Positions 1-11,168 of a stretch of DNA of 33,212 bases are shown here, piece after piece. Position 1 is the first letter of the stretch, and each line of letters begins with the position of its first letter. Made by a program: the position numbers and the translations under genes. The stretch is taken from the NCBI GenBank assembly GCA_000969725.1, contig JXSR01S046668.1; one strand, written 5' to 3'. Below the pieces are notes generated by a model that was not told the origin of the DNA, ran no database searches, and saw nothing but the letters and a program-made list of their open reading frames with translations. Origin of the DNA: Ophiothrix spiculata (Eukaryota; Echinodermata; Ophiuroidea; Amphilepidida; Ophiotrichidae).

Positions 1-172
1 ACTGCTTTGAGGGGCATGGTTTAAATTATTTTCCAGGGGTGATCTCAAGACCACAAATATTGACTGCTTTGAGGGGCATGGTTTAAATTATTTTCTCGAG
101 GTGATATTCATAGTTTTGAGATCACCGAGGGGAAATAATTTTAACCATACCCCTCAAAGCAGTCAATATTTG
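1..172. repeat. Fold-back repeat with an extra direct copy
   Basis: The stretch ttgaggggcatggtttaaat occurs at about 8-27 and again about 59 bases later, in the same orientation. An inverted copy (taattttaaccatacccctc) follows at about 136-155. The arms 58-104 and 120-172 can pair into a hairpin of roughly 47 bp around a short loop. It looks like the end of a fold-back MITE cut by the window edge. No coding potential. Confidence 0.7.
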
Positions 173-486
173 TTTTCTATACCGAATAAAAGAACCATTT
201 TAGCACTCAAAGCGCCTGATGATAATTTACGATATTTGTTTCTCCTTTCAGTGCTGACCGCGTCGTATTGTGCGCACAAGATAACAAGCTTACGCACTGC
301 AGCGCATGTTTGACCATGAATGCTTAAAATCATGCGCGTAAAGCTCGAGTTACACGACGCAAAATATATTGACCGGGCCTAGTGAAAAATATGCCCGCGC
401 ATAGTAAATTTATAGGGCCGAGTTAAATCCAGCCCCTCACTTTTAACCAATTAGAGGACAAGAATCTATATATAAGGTATATAATG
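173..486. other. Unassigned noncoding stretch
   Basis: Between the fold-back and the start of the duplicated block. It is locally less AT-rich, with several GCGC-type words near 260-420. I see no gene, no terminal repeats and no match elsewhere in the window. Confidence 0.5.
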
Positions 487-2259
487 AGTTTTATCATAGT
501 CCCTGTCTACAAAATGATACAAAAACTGACAAATAAAGTGCTTCTAGTTTCACTAGAGCATAGATCAATGCATGACCAAGATTTGTCGATGAACCAATGT
601 AGTGACTTAAGATTGAGAACTAGACCACAAATAAATCCAATTATCTTGACAATTTTATCATCCATGAATCTATTTGTTTTATCTATTCTAGAAAGATTGC
701 TTTACAAAACTTACAAGACAGGCTGAAAAAATAGTGTTCTTTCCGCTTAAAAGATTTTTTACTAGAGTGCAGAAAAATAAATGAAAAGAATTTGAAATGT
801 TAGGCTAGAAAAGTTAATTATCTTGGTTGTTCTGACAATTTCACGATCCAATGTGGTATGGGGTGCTTTATTTTATTTATTTTTTACTTGGAAAGTTGAA
901 AATTGTTCTTCATATAAGTATATCTTGTATGTACATTCTAGTCTTCTACGATCAAATATATTGGATTTCATGATTCATTGCTGGGATATGTTTCCAAATT
1001 TCATTTTTTTTTAAAGGAAATCTGAAATATAATTCATCTTCAGCATTTTAACCATCTAAAATGCACAATGAGAATCTGAGATGTGAGACAAACAATATAT
1101 TTTTAGCCTTAGTATATCATGTTTGAAATTCAATACTCAACATCATCATTTTTCAATTTAAAATATTCTTTTTTCATGTTACAATATTCAATCTACAGCA
1201 TTTTGGCCAGAATAATGTAAAAAAAAATGAAACCTACTCTAGAAAGGATTGCAAAAGTCAAAAATACTCGTTAAAAGGTTTAAATAACATTTTGTTGTAC
1301 CCACCAAGAACATATTAAATTAATTCTCTAATTTGGGTGTGACCTACAGCAAACTTTCTTCTAATTCTACATAATAGATTAGCTTTTTCTGTACATATCC
1401 AACCATAGACAACTATAGAGGGGGTAATAACTACTCTGCAATATCAAAAATACTTGAATTCCTGGCTTATTTGTCATGATTGATACCCCCACAGCATCTG
1501 TAGTGCATTATGCTTTTAGCTATGTGGCAATCTATAAACCAACCAATACACTAAATGCTAAAACATGACAAGATTGTTTCAGAGTCAAGACTACCATAAA
1601 TCACTGCATAGCATTGATTTCAAGAGTCAAAGAGGCATTGTCAATCCACCTACACATATAGAGGAGCAAGTACAATGTGAAAGTTTTATGACACTAACAG
1701 AAGGAGAGCCATTGAATTTTCAATGTTCATTCAACTTTCAGCTTATTTTCAATCTTTTTGTGGAGAAATCTTACTGGAAAATCAATTATGCTTAATTCTA
1801 TGTGAATTCTAAAAGCAACAGAATACAGTTCGACAACACAAACACCCCCACACTCCCACCCACAAACACCCCACAGGAGTTTCATCCTTTGGCATTTGCT
1901 TGTCGAAGAGACAATCCCTTGTGACATTGACAAGTAGTTTGTACAACAAAAATAGACAAAAGTTTCTTTTTTCAGGTGCATGATATTTCCTGAAGACAAG
2001 CTGTATATTATCATAACTAGTGAATATTTATAGCATTCATAGTGTGTGAAACTACGTGGTCTTATTTTTCCACAAAATATAAGACTTCTACCAAGTTTAA
2101 AAGAATAGCAGATTCCCAAAAATATGTCCCAATTTTTTTGAGGACATTATAGCAGGGAAAAATAACATTTTGTGTATGGGATTGACAAATAATTTTAGTT
2201 CAAATCAAATTTCTGCTCTTAATCTTTTATAAATACACTTTTATAAAGAATCTCAACTA

Positions 2260-3234
2260 CAGCTTGTCCCAATATTAATGCAACGAGCAAATAAAAAATG
2301 TTAGAAAATAGTTGCCAAAAGATTATACCATAAAAATATATGTTTTTTAAAATGGGAGTTATTACTCTACAACATGCTTTTTGTCCCGTTTCATTTAACC
2401 ACTCCTGTCCAAAGATATGAAGAATTTAAGAAAGTCCTTTAAATCTACTTTGGTCCGATTTGTAAGTTTAGACTTCCAGCTAAAGAAATGCAAACTTGAA
2501 ATGAAGAGAATTCTGTAACCAATTAGACCACAATCAATCCAAACCAATCTTACCTGACCAGTACCTAACATTAAGTGATATTTTAAGTTAAATCTTAACT
2601 TAAAAAGGTTAACATTTTCAATTAAAGTACGGATCTTCCGGATACTCTCATTTTCCTTGAATCTGTAACGTCTGGTGCGACAATCGAGTAGTTTAGGATA
2701 AAATTTCTACCAAAAGAGTTGAAAATAAAGGATTCTAATAAAAGATGTCAACCAATAATAAGTCTTAAACCGTTACCACGAAAGAAAACGGAAGACAAAG
2801 GAGTTTAAGAACTCAAGTAAGTTAATGATTCATTTTGGCCCGTCAAGGGGACGCAACAGGTTGACTAAACCAGACGCAATAACCTGCTTAATATCAGCAA
2901 ATCATCATTAAATTAAGTCCTTATGTTATGAAATGGGTTCAAGGGATGCTTTTCCTAATCAGGTGATGTTTTTAGCCATTTCCATTCAACGTGTGCCCAA
3001 TGACGTCACCAGAGATGAATCTTTACAGATTAACAAATCAGACCATCAAGATTTTTCGGGTCCTTACAAAATATGCAATAACTTTTGATTCAGAGATCCA
3101 AATTAAACAAAACAAAAATCCTGTAAAAGCCAATGGTCTACTCTATAATATTATTGTAACGTTTGCTCATCATTGTGCTCTGTTCTCTCAAAATAAAAGT
3201 TCAAAGTTCGTTGCGTTTTCATTGGGACACCCTG
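2260..3234 (-). mobile_element. Mariner-type nonautonomous element, copy 1 (975 bp)
   Basis: Begins CAGCTTGTCCCAATATTAAT and ends ...ATTGGGACACCCTG. The ends are imperfect inverted repeats (CAGSKTGTCCCAAT, then a shared GCAACGA). It is flanked on both sides by TA (2258-2259, 3235-3236). The allelic empty site in the tandem copy reads ctcaacTAttcatcc with a single TA, so the borders are known exactly. TA duplication is the hallmark of Tc1/mariner insertion. It has no transposase reading frame; the longest frame inside (84 codons) resembles nothing. Orientation is given with the GGGTGTCCC end as 5'. A second copy lies at 23360-24890. Confidence 0.93.
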
Positions 3235-4009
3235 TATTCATCTAACTTAAGATTACCTGAGAGTCATTAGTATGGCGGTGGAGTTTCAAGAATAATTTCA
3301 TCAAATGTTCTGCACAAAATTTCTTTATATTGAAGGAGGGAAGTATACTAATATGATCAGGTTTAACAAATGTTTAATTTCATAAGCTATTTTATGTCAC
3401 CAGGGAAGTCTGTCATCGTCTTTTTATTTCAGAAAGTCAAACTATTCAATGTCATATGCAAATATCATTATCATTAATCAATGATTTACATTTTCCCAAT
3501 ACATCTGAAATATGATACGAATGTATTCATTAAAAAAATCATATTTCATGTCAAATTTCATGTTTTCCAATTATATATTAAGTGGCATTTATGGTTAGCT
3601 CTTTGAAGGTTTTCTTTGAAAGCTCCGATAAGTGAATAAATTCCTGAAGATTTAAGTTTAAGATTCAGCATATTTTTTTCTTCCTAAAATCAAGAAAATA
3701 CTCTGTTTTAATTGGATAGGAATATATACGGGACAATATTCAATATCCTAAACAATGTTCATTCAAAAAATTTGTCCAAAACATCTATATCAGAAATAAC
3801 AGGAAAGTGGCAATGCAAAATTATGTGATGACTTTTTGAGGTTGGAATCAGGTTGCAAGATTAAGTTTCATTTCTTTCTTTTTCTTTTCTTTTTTGTATT
3901 TTCTAACAAGATTTAAAATTCAGGTGTCCTTGTCCTATTTTTCATGATTTCTTGTACTCCCTGTTTCCTTACTATGTAAAGGCCACACACCTGTCCAGAA
4001 GGTAAAAAC

Positions 4010-4409
4010 CCAAGGGGGCTACTCAAATATGAAAGTGATGTACGAGTGTAGGGGTCTTTTGGTGACAAAACTGGAAAAAAGGGGGTCTTTGAGAGTCATA
4101 CCGCAAAAAATTTGGGATCTTTAGGCAAAAATCATAAAAAAGAACAGTCTTTCGAGTTCAAAATGACCAAAAAAATTGCAAAAGATTTGGACAAATTTAG
4201 CAAAATTTTCTAACAATAAAATAAAATTAAGAAAATTGTTGGTCTTTGAGTGACAAAGTTTGTTTGTGACAAGGAATTATAGAGGACAAATAAAGGGTCA
4301 TTGAGTGACAGTTACCAAAAATAGAGGGTCTTTCGGTGAGAGCGAGTGAGTGGGTTCTTTTTGGTGGCACATAGCGCATAACTCAAAGTTGAATGCTCCC
4401 CTCCCTGGG
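4010..4409. mobile_element. hAT-like MITE with gggtcttt repeats (duplication copy 1)
   Basis: A 400-bp element with imperfect ends CCAAGGGGGC...CTCCCCTCCCTGGG, flanked by the 8-bp direct repeat GTAAAAAC at 4002-4009 and 4410-4417. An 8-bp duplication points to the hAT superfamily. The inside carries about eight loose repeats of gggtcttt(cg/tg)gtga at irregular spacing. It has no reading frame of note. It is also present at the same place in the second duplication copy, so it is older than the duplication. Confidence 0.75.
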
Positions 4410-4735
4410 GTAAAAACACAGTATGAGCAGAGCTAATTATTGTAGATACCTCCGCTAAACATCAAATTTCACTTAAATCCACATCAATGTTTGAATACTG
4501 TATCTTTGATATAGCAGATACTGCCTTTCGTTAGGAAAAATAATATTGCTTATCTAATCATTTTCTGCATACTTTTTCAAAGGTTAAAAAATATGGCTTG
4601 CATTGATCGGAAATTGAAAACTGTTTTGACTTTTTGGGCAGACATGAAAACCAATATGAAACAGAAATAAGTCCTCCCACTCCATCTCTCTTGCCATATC
4701 TCTAGCTTATCATGACAATTTTTTTTTTTCTCTTT

Positions 4736-5245
4736 TTAACCCTTTGAACTCGACGAGCCGGTATACCGGCTCACATGTACATGTACCGTATACCCGACGA
4801 GCCGGTTTACCGGCTTTTAGGTCATGTGTCAGAAATTGTATGATGTTTCTTGTCAACAAGCATGAGTAGTTACAATTTTCAATAGTCTTATTTATACTGG
4901 AAGACATCAATGAAGCTTTGAACCCATGGTTGATGGGTCATTTTGCTCTTATTTACTAGAGAGAGGTGAACAATTTCTCATATTTTTGTAAATTTGCCAA
5001 TCAGAATTTTCAACAAATGTGGCTTCGCCCATAGACTACAACGTAAATTCCGAATATGTTGGTTGACATAAATAATATTCTTTTGTTAATGCTGGTTATT
5101 GGAACAATTTAGACTACTGTAAAATGGAAAAGTAAAGCAAGGGAAATCAAAATCTAAGTAAGTTTAGGGATTATATTTTGTTTTTTTAACTTTCAGGTTG
5201 GCCTGGGTCAGCAGTACAGATACAAGTGGAATGGCTAGGGTCCAA
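4736..5245. mobile_element. TTAACCCTTTGAA element, right end lost (copy 1)
   Basis: Starts TTAACCCTTTGAACTCGACG and contains two near-identical dyads, AGCCGGTATACCGGCT and AGCCGGTTTACCGGCT, about 44 bases apart. It is the counterpart of the better preserved element at 10658-11168. The terminal inverted repeat at its right end (GTTCAAAGGGTTAA) is deleted here: the sequence goes straight from AGGGTCCAAA into CAGAGCC. Confidence 0.65.
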
Positions 5246-5889
5246 ACAGAGCCTTAACAATATGACATTTGTAATATAATTACAAATCAAATCATTATAA
5301 CAAAATTAACAATATTAAAGAAAATATTTATAAAACTACACAATATATAATAAAATAAGAAAGTAATTAAAAGAATCACAAATGATTCAGGTCAGATATG
5401 ATTCAATAAGCATTTCAATTTCTTTGCTGGAGGAATTTCTGACCTTTTTCGGATGTTCCATCCAAGTAAATCTGGTTTTGATTTCTAGTTAAAGCATATG
5501 CATAAGTATGTCACTATTGTAATCTTTGTTTTCAAAATTTCTGTTATTTATACATTTGTATATTACAAAAGAAGCGCAATTAATGAAAAAGTTCAGTAAT
5601 TTAAAATCTTTGCAATATTTAAGCCAAAAATTAATGTTTCATAATTCATTTTAAATGTATCATAAACATTGTTGCAGACTCAATACTTTTCCAAAAATTA
5701 GCAACTTTTTTTACAATCATGACAAAACATAATAAAAACCACCTCACAACTTTTGACTGTCTGTAGCATTGAAACTAATACATTTTTGTTCCATTCATAA
5801 GTTTTTGATAAAATTAAAAACAAAAAAATGTTAACTTTAAGTACTCGATAACAAACCTTAACCAAAATATATTAAAAATTAAAAATGTA

Positions 5890-6300
5890 TAACATAAACT
5901 CATATTTCTCCTAAATCACATTGATAAGATTCAAAATTTACATTAAGCTTAAGCTATGAAGTTCACATGCAGGAAGTTATGCTACAACTTTTGATTGTAT
6001 AGAAAATGGAAGGTAACAATTTTTCTTTCTTTAAGAAGTTTCTGGCAGAATTAAAACTTTTGACATTTTTTGATTAATTAATCAAATATTAGTGTGCTTA
6101 CTTTAGACATAAGCTTAAACAATGAATTGGGATATTTCTTATTACAGGATCATTCAAGAGGTGTGAAGCATTCAAAATTAATAACATAAGTCCTATTACT
6201 CCCAAATCATCTTTAAAGTTTCAAAATTTACAGTAAGCTTCAGCTAAAAAAGTAGGTTACACAACCTGAAATCCACACGAAAAAGCTATTTAACCAAGCA
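5890..6300 (+). repeat. Degenerate ~285-bp tandem repeat (also 11820-12230)
   Basis: The motif caaaatttaca(t/g)taagctt(a/c)agct recurs about 285 bases apart (near 5933 and 6219), each time preceded by a diverged ataacataa-ct-at-t-ctcc-aaatca. The same pair is seen in the second duplication copy, where the shared part extends through aagtaggttaca. It looks like an old satellite pair that predates the large duplication. Confidence 0.55.
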
Positions 6301-7088
6301 ATGTGACTTGAAAACATGCTCCTATCCAATTAGGCTACCAATTATCAAATTACACAGAATTGGTGTAGATGCCTATCACATCACGAAGTTAGGTGTCATT
6401 TCAATTATCTTCAGTATAGATTTCTAACAGAAATCTTATATCACCATCAATTTTTACATCAATGTGTTTTTATAAATCATGATTTGTTCTCAAAATTTAA
6501 TCATAAAAACCAACAGATACCACTCTCGATGGTAAGAAACATGAGAATGCAAATTCAGATTTTACAGATATATTACGCTTCTGATTACTTGTGGAGATCA
6601 AATTTTGCAGATAACATAGTTCAATTTCCTGAGTTATTAAAGATTATGTTTCCATAATAGGTGTGAAATTGTTATTACAAGAAAATCTATCAAATCCATT
6701 CCGGATAGGCTGACATTTTATCAAACCTGAATCATTGGTGGTGTTTTATTTTTGACAACATGACATTTTGACATTAGAGATAAAGATACTTGGAGCCTCC
6801 ATGTGGAGTATTAAACCAGAAAAACAAAATTGACAAGAGTGACAGTTAGGTTAAAAGTTTTGTGGGTGGAAAAAGATATATGATGTTTCTTTTATACTTT
6901 TGAAACTAACATGGTAATATTTTCTCCAAAGCTTTATCGTTTATTTATCTTCTTGTAAAAATTTAAAGAATAGACCATTTATAACTAAGGCTACTACTAT
7001 TTAGTTTATTATAGTCCCTGTCTAAAAAATGATACAAAACCGACACATTAAGTGCTTCTAGTTTAACTAGAGCATAGATAAATGCATG

Positions 7089-7151
7089 CGTAAGAACAGC
7101 GGTTAGCTGAGACGGGCCACCCTGTATAAATATAATAAATAATAATAATAA
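7089..7151. repeat. Copy-2-specific insertion with ATA-rich tail
   Basis: About 63 bases inserted between gcatg and accaag relative to copy 1 (position 573). It contains gggccaccctgtata followed by (ATA/AATA)n. The ccaccctgta word resembles the mariner-type terminus in inverse orientation, and the simple-sequence tail would also fit a 3' end of a retroelement. Too short to decide. Confidence 0.5.
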
Positions 7152-7584
7152 TGACCAAGATTTGTTGATGAACCAATGTAGTGACTTAAGATTAAGAACT
7201 AGACCACAAATAAATCCAATTATCTTGAAAATGTTATCATCCATGAATCTATTTGTTTTATTTATTCCAGAAAGATTGCTTTACAAAACTTACAAGACAG
7301 GCTAAAAAAATAGTGTTCTTTCTGCTTAAAAGATTTTTTACTAGAGTGCAGAAAAATAAATGAAAAGAATTTGAAATGTTAGGCTAGAAAAGTTAATTGT
7401 CTTGATTGTTCTGACAGTTTCACGATCCAATGTGGTATGGGGTGCTTTATTTTATTTATTTTTTACTTGGAAAGTTGAAAATTGTTCTTCATACAAGTGT
7501 ATCTTGGATGTACATTCTGGTCTTCTACGATCAAATATATTGGATTTCATGACTCATTGCAGGGATATGTTTCCCAATTTTATT

Positions 7585-8150
7585 AAAAAGAACGACTTCC
7601 CATTCAACTCAATGGGGAAAATACCGGCTAGCGGACACTTCGATTGATTTTAGCAAATTGTCAAAATATTTTGATTCCAAAATCATATGAGATGTATGGT
7701 ATTCCGATCACAACAAAATGACAAACAGGTCATCATTTCACAGATTTTCGTCTCGCTAAAAAAGAGAGAAAATGAAGGGATGACTGGCTGAAGTATTGAT
7801 TGTTTTCACCGCGCACGAAGTCCAGCGGGAATTATTTTTAGATCATTGTGCTGCGTATACCCTGCGTATGACGTGGGTCCGCTTTCGCCTATATAACCCT
7901 AACCCACTGCAGGCCAAAAACTATCTCCTCGAATCTTACTGTATAAAAAATCCCTATTTACACACATTCGACTCGGGGATTTGAACCCGGGACCTTTCAC
8001 ATCCCAGTTATCACCCATACCAAGCCACCCACGAGTGCTGCCTTGGCAGCAATTCAGTGACCATATACATCTTCCGATTGTGATGCATTTGGACTTAAGA
8101 CTATTTTCTTCATTTTCTAGGTAGGATTTTGTAGGATTGAGCATGGTTAG
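7585..8150 (-). mobile_element. tRNA-derived SINE-like segment
   Basis: On the minus strand a tRNA-like head lies at about 8034-7965. It has an A-box-like TGGCTTGGTATGGG (8027-8014) and a perfect B-box GGTTCAAATCC (7987-7977), about 50 bases apart as in a tRNA promoter. The T and acceptor stems do not close well, so this is a tRNA-derived head and not a working tRNA gene. Downstream lies about 380 bases of unrecognised body. The whole segment is absent from duplication copy 1, which has about 315 different bases there. The outer limits are those of the copy 1/copy 2 mismatch. Confidence 0.55.
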
Positions 8151-9928
8151 GGTTAAACTAATTCTCTAATTTGGGTTTGACCTACAGCAAACTAGTTCCA
8201 ATACTTTCTTCTAATTCAACAAAATAGTTTAGCTTTTTCTACACACATCCAACCATAGTCAACTATAGAGGGGGCAATAACTGATACACCAGTATCATTC
8301 TGCAATATCAAAAACACTTGAATTCCTGGCTTATTTGTCATGATTGATATCCCCGCAGCATCTGCAGTGCATTATGCTTTAAGCTATGTGGCAATCTATA
8401 AACCAACTAATACATTAAATGCTAAAACATGACAAGATTGTTTTCAAAGTCAAACCTACCATAAATCACTGCATGGCATTGATTTCAAAAGTCAAAGTGC
8501 CATTGTCAATTCACCTGCACACACAAAGAGCATATACAATGTGAAACTTTTATGACACTAACAGAAGGAGAGCCATTAAATGTTCAATGTTCATTGAACT
8601 TTCAGCTTATGGTTTATGTTTAATCTTTTTGTGGAGAAATCTTACTGGAAAATCAATCATGCTTAATTCTATGTAAATTCTAAAAGCAACAGAATACAGT
8701 TCAACAACACAAACACCCCCACACTCCCACCCACACACACACCCCACAGGAGTTTCATCCATTGGCATTTGCTTGTCGAAGAGACATTCCCTTGTGACAT
8801 TGACAAGTAGTTTGTACAACAAAAATAGACAAAAGTTTCTTTTTTTAAGTGCCTGATATTTCCTGAAGACAAGCTGTATATTATCATAACTAGTGAATAT
8901 TTAAAGCATTCATAGTGTGTGTCTTATTTTTCCACAAATTTATAGCATTCATAGTGTGGTCTTATTTTTCCACAAAATATAAGACTTCTACCAAGTTTAA
9001 AAGATTACCAGATTCCCCAAAATATGTCCCAATTCTTTTAAGGATATTATAGCAGGGAAAAGTAACATTTTGTGTATGGGATTGACAAATAATTTTAGTT
9101 CAAATCAAATTTCTGCTCTTAATCTTTTATAAATACACTTTTATAAAGAATCTCAACTATTCATCCAACTTAAGATTACCTGAGAGTCATTAGTATGGTG
9201 GTGGAGTTTCAAGATTAATTTTATCAAATGTTCTGCACACCATTACATTGAAGGAGGGAAGTATACTAATATGATCAGGTTTAACAAATGTTTAATTTCA
9301 TAAGCTATTTAATGTTACCAGGGAAGTCTGTCATCGTATTTTTATAGCAGAGAGTCAAATTATTCAATGTCATATGCAAATATCATTATCATTAATCAAT
9401 GATTTACATTTTCCCAATACATCTGAAATATGATACGAATGTATTCATTAAAAAAATCATATTTCATGTCAAATTTCATGTTTTCCAATTATATATTAAG
9501 TGGCATTTATATTTAGCTCTTTGAAGGTTTTCTTTGAAAGCTCCGATAAGTGAATAAATTCCTGAAGAACAAATCAATTTCTGTCAATTTAATTTAACAG
9601 ATTCAACATATTTTGCTCTTGCTAAAATCATGAAAAATTTCAGTTTTCATTGGATAGGAATATATGGGACAATATTCAATATCTTAAATAATGTTCATTC
9701 AAATAATTTGTGTAGAACATCTATATCAGAAATTGCAGTTAGTGATATTGCAATGTAATGACTTTTTGGTAATATGTAATAGGTAATATGGAATCAGGTT
9801 GCAAGATTAAGTTTAATTTTGTTGCAGTTTTTACAAGTTTTAAATTTCAGGACCTATTTTTTATGGGTTCCTGTACTGCCTGTTTCCTTAATATGTAAAG
9901 GCCACACACCTGCCCAAAAGGTGCAAAC

Positions 9929-10331
9929 CCCAGGGGCTATTCAAATATGAAAGTGATGTACGAGTGTAGGGGTCTTTTGGTGACAAAATTGGTTTTTAAA
10001 AAAAAGGTCTTTCAGAGGTGCAAAAAACAGGGGGTCTTTAGGCAAAATTCATAAATAAGTACAGTCTTTCGGGTTCAAAATGACCAGAAAATTTGCAAAA
10101 GATTTTGACACAAAAAGCAAAATTTTCGAATAATAACATTAAAATAAGAAAATGGTTGGTCTTTGAGTGACAAAGTTTGTTTGTGACAAGAAATTTCAGA
10201 GGAAAAATAGAGGGTCATTGAGTGACAGTTAGCAAAAACAGAGGGTCTTTCGGTGAGAGCGAGTGAAAAAAGTGGGGTCTTTTTGGTGGCACATAGCGCA
10301 TAACTCAAAGTTTAGTGCCTCCCTCCTTGGG
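9929..10331. mobile_element. hAT-like MITE with gggtcttt repeats (duplication copy 2)
   Basis: Counterpart of the element at 4010-4409. The right flank is still GTAAAAAC (10332-10339). The left flank has decayed to GTGCAAAC (9921-9928). The inside keeps the gggtcttt repeats with several substitutions and small indels. A short reverse-strand frame here (10308-10075) is a by-product of the repeat. Confidence 0.75.
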
Positions 10332-10657
10332 GTAAAAACACAGTATGAGCAGAGCTAATTATTGTAGATACCTCCGCTAAACATCAAATTTCACTTAAAT
10401 CCACATCAATGTTTGAATATTGTAACTTTGATATAGCAGATACTGCCTTTCGTTAGGAAAAATAATATTGCTTAGCTCATCATTTTCTGCATACTTTTTC
10501 AAAGGTTAAAAAACATGGCTTGCATTGATCGGAAATTGTAAACTGTTTTGACTTTTGGGGCAGACATGAAAACCGATATGAAACTGAAATAAGTCCTCCC
10601 ACTCCATCTCTCTTGCCATATCTCTAGCTTATCATGACAAAAACTTTTTTTCTCTTT

Positions 10658-11168
10658 TTAACCCTTTGAACCCGACGAGCCGGTATACCGGCTCACATGT
10701 ACATGTACCGTGTACCCGACGAGCCGGTTTATCGGCTTCTAGGTCACGTGTTAGAAATTTTATGTTTCTTGTCAACAAGCATTAGTAGTAACAATTTTCA
10801 ATAGTTTTATTTATACTGGAAGACATCAATGAAGCTTTGAACCCATGGTTGATGGGTCATTTTGCTCTTATTTACCAGAGAGGTGAACAATTTCTCATAT
10901 TTTTGTAAATTTGCCAATCACAATTTTCAACAAATGTGGCTTCGCCCATAGACTACAACGTAAATTCTAAATATGTTGGTCACATAAATAGTATTCTTTT
11001 GTTAATGCTGGTTATTGGAACAATTCAGACTACTCTAAAATGGAAAAGTAAAGCAAGGGAAATCAAAATCTAAGTAAGTTTAGGGATTATATTTTGTTTT
11101 TTAACTTTCAGGTTGGCCTGGGTCAGCAGTACAGATACAAATGGAATGGCTAGGGTTCAAAGGGTTAA
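10658..11168. mobile_element. TTAACCCTTTGAACCC inverted-repeat element (copy 2)
   Basis: A 511-bp element with 16-bp perfect ends: TTAACCCTTTGAACCC at 10658 and GGGTTCAAAGGGTTAA ending at 11168. Near the left end lie the dyads AGCCGGTATACCGGCT and AGCCGGTTTATCGGCT in a GACGAGCCGG context. No transposase. The target duplication is unclear. Confidence 0.72.

Larger units (their letters stand above)
487..6818 (+). repeat. Tandem segmental duplication, copy 1
   Basis: A noncoding block that recurs in the same orientation at 7003-12720. Matching landmarks in order are: the start at tatagtccctgtct, the CA-rich tract near 1840-1880, the gggtcttt-rich MITE at 4010, the AGCCGGTATACCGGCT element at 4736, and the tail near 6700-6818. 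Copy 1 alone carries the mariner-type element at 2260-3234, and at 1003-1320 it has a sequence different from copy 2. Short reading frames inside it change amino acids freely between copies, so it is not a gene. The edges are accurate to perhaps 15 bases. Confidence 0.92.

Noticed and set aside
823-1014. A reading frame repeated almost intact at 7402-7647 (VVWGALFYLFFTWKVENCSS in both)
   Set aside because: It is conserved only because the whole block is duplicated. About ten base differences between copies mostly change amino acids, and the frames end differently, so there is no sign of selection for protein.
7965-8034. Possible tRNA gene on the minus strand
   Set aside because: A- and B-boxes are present but the acceptor and T stems do not close. 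Better read as a SINE head.
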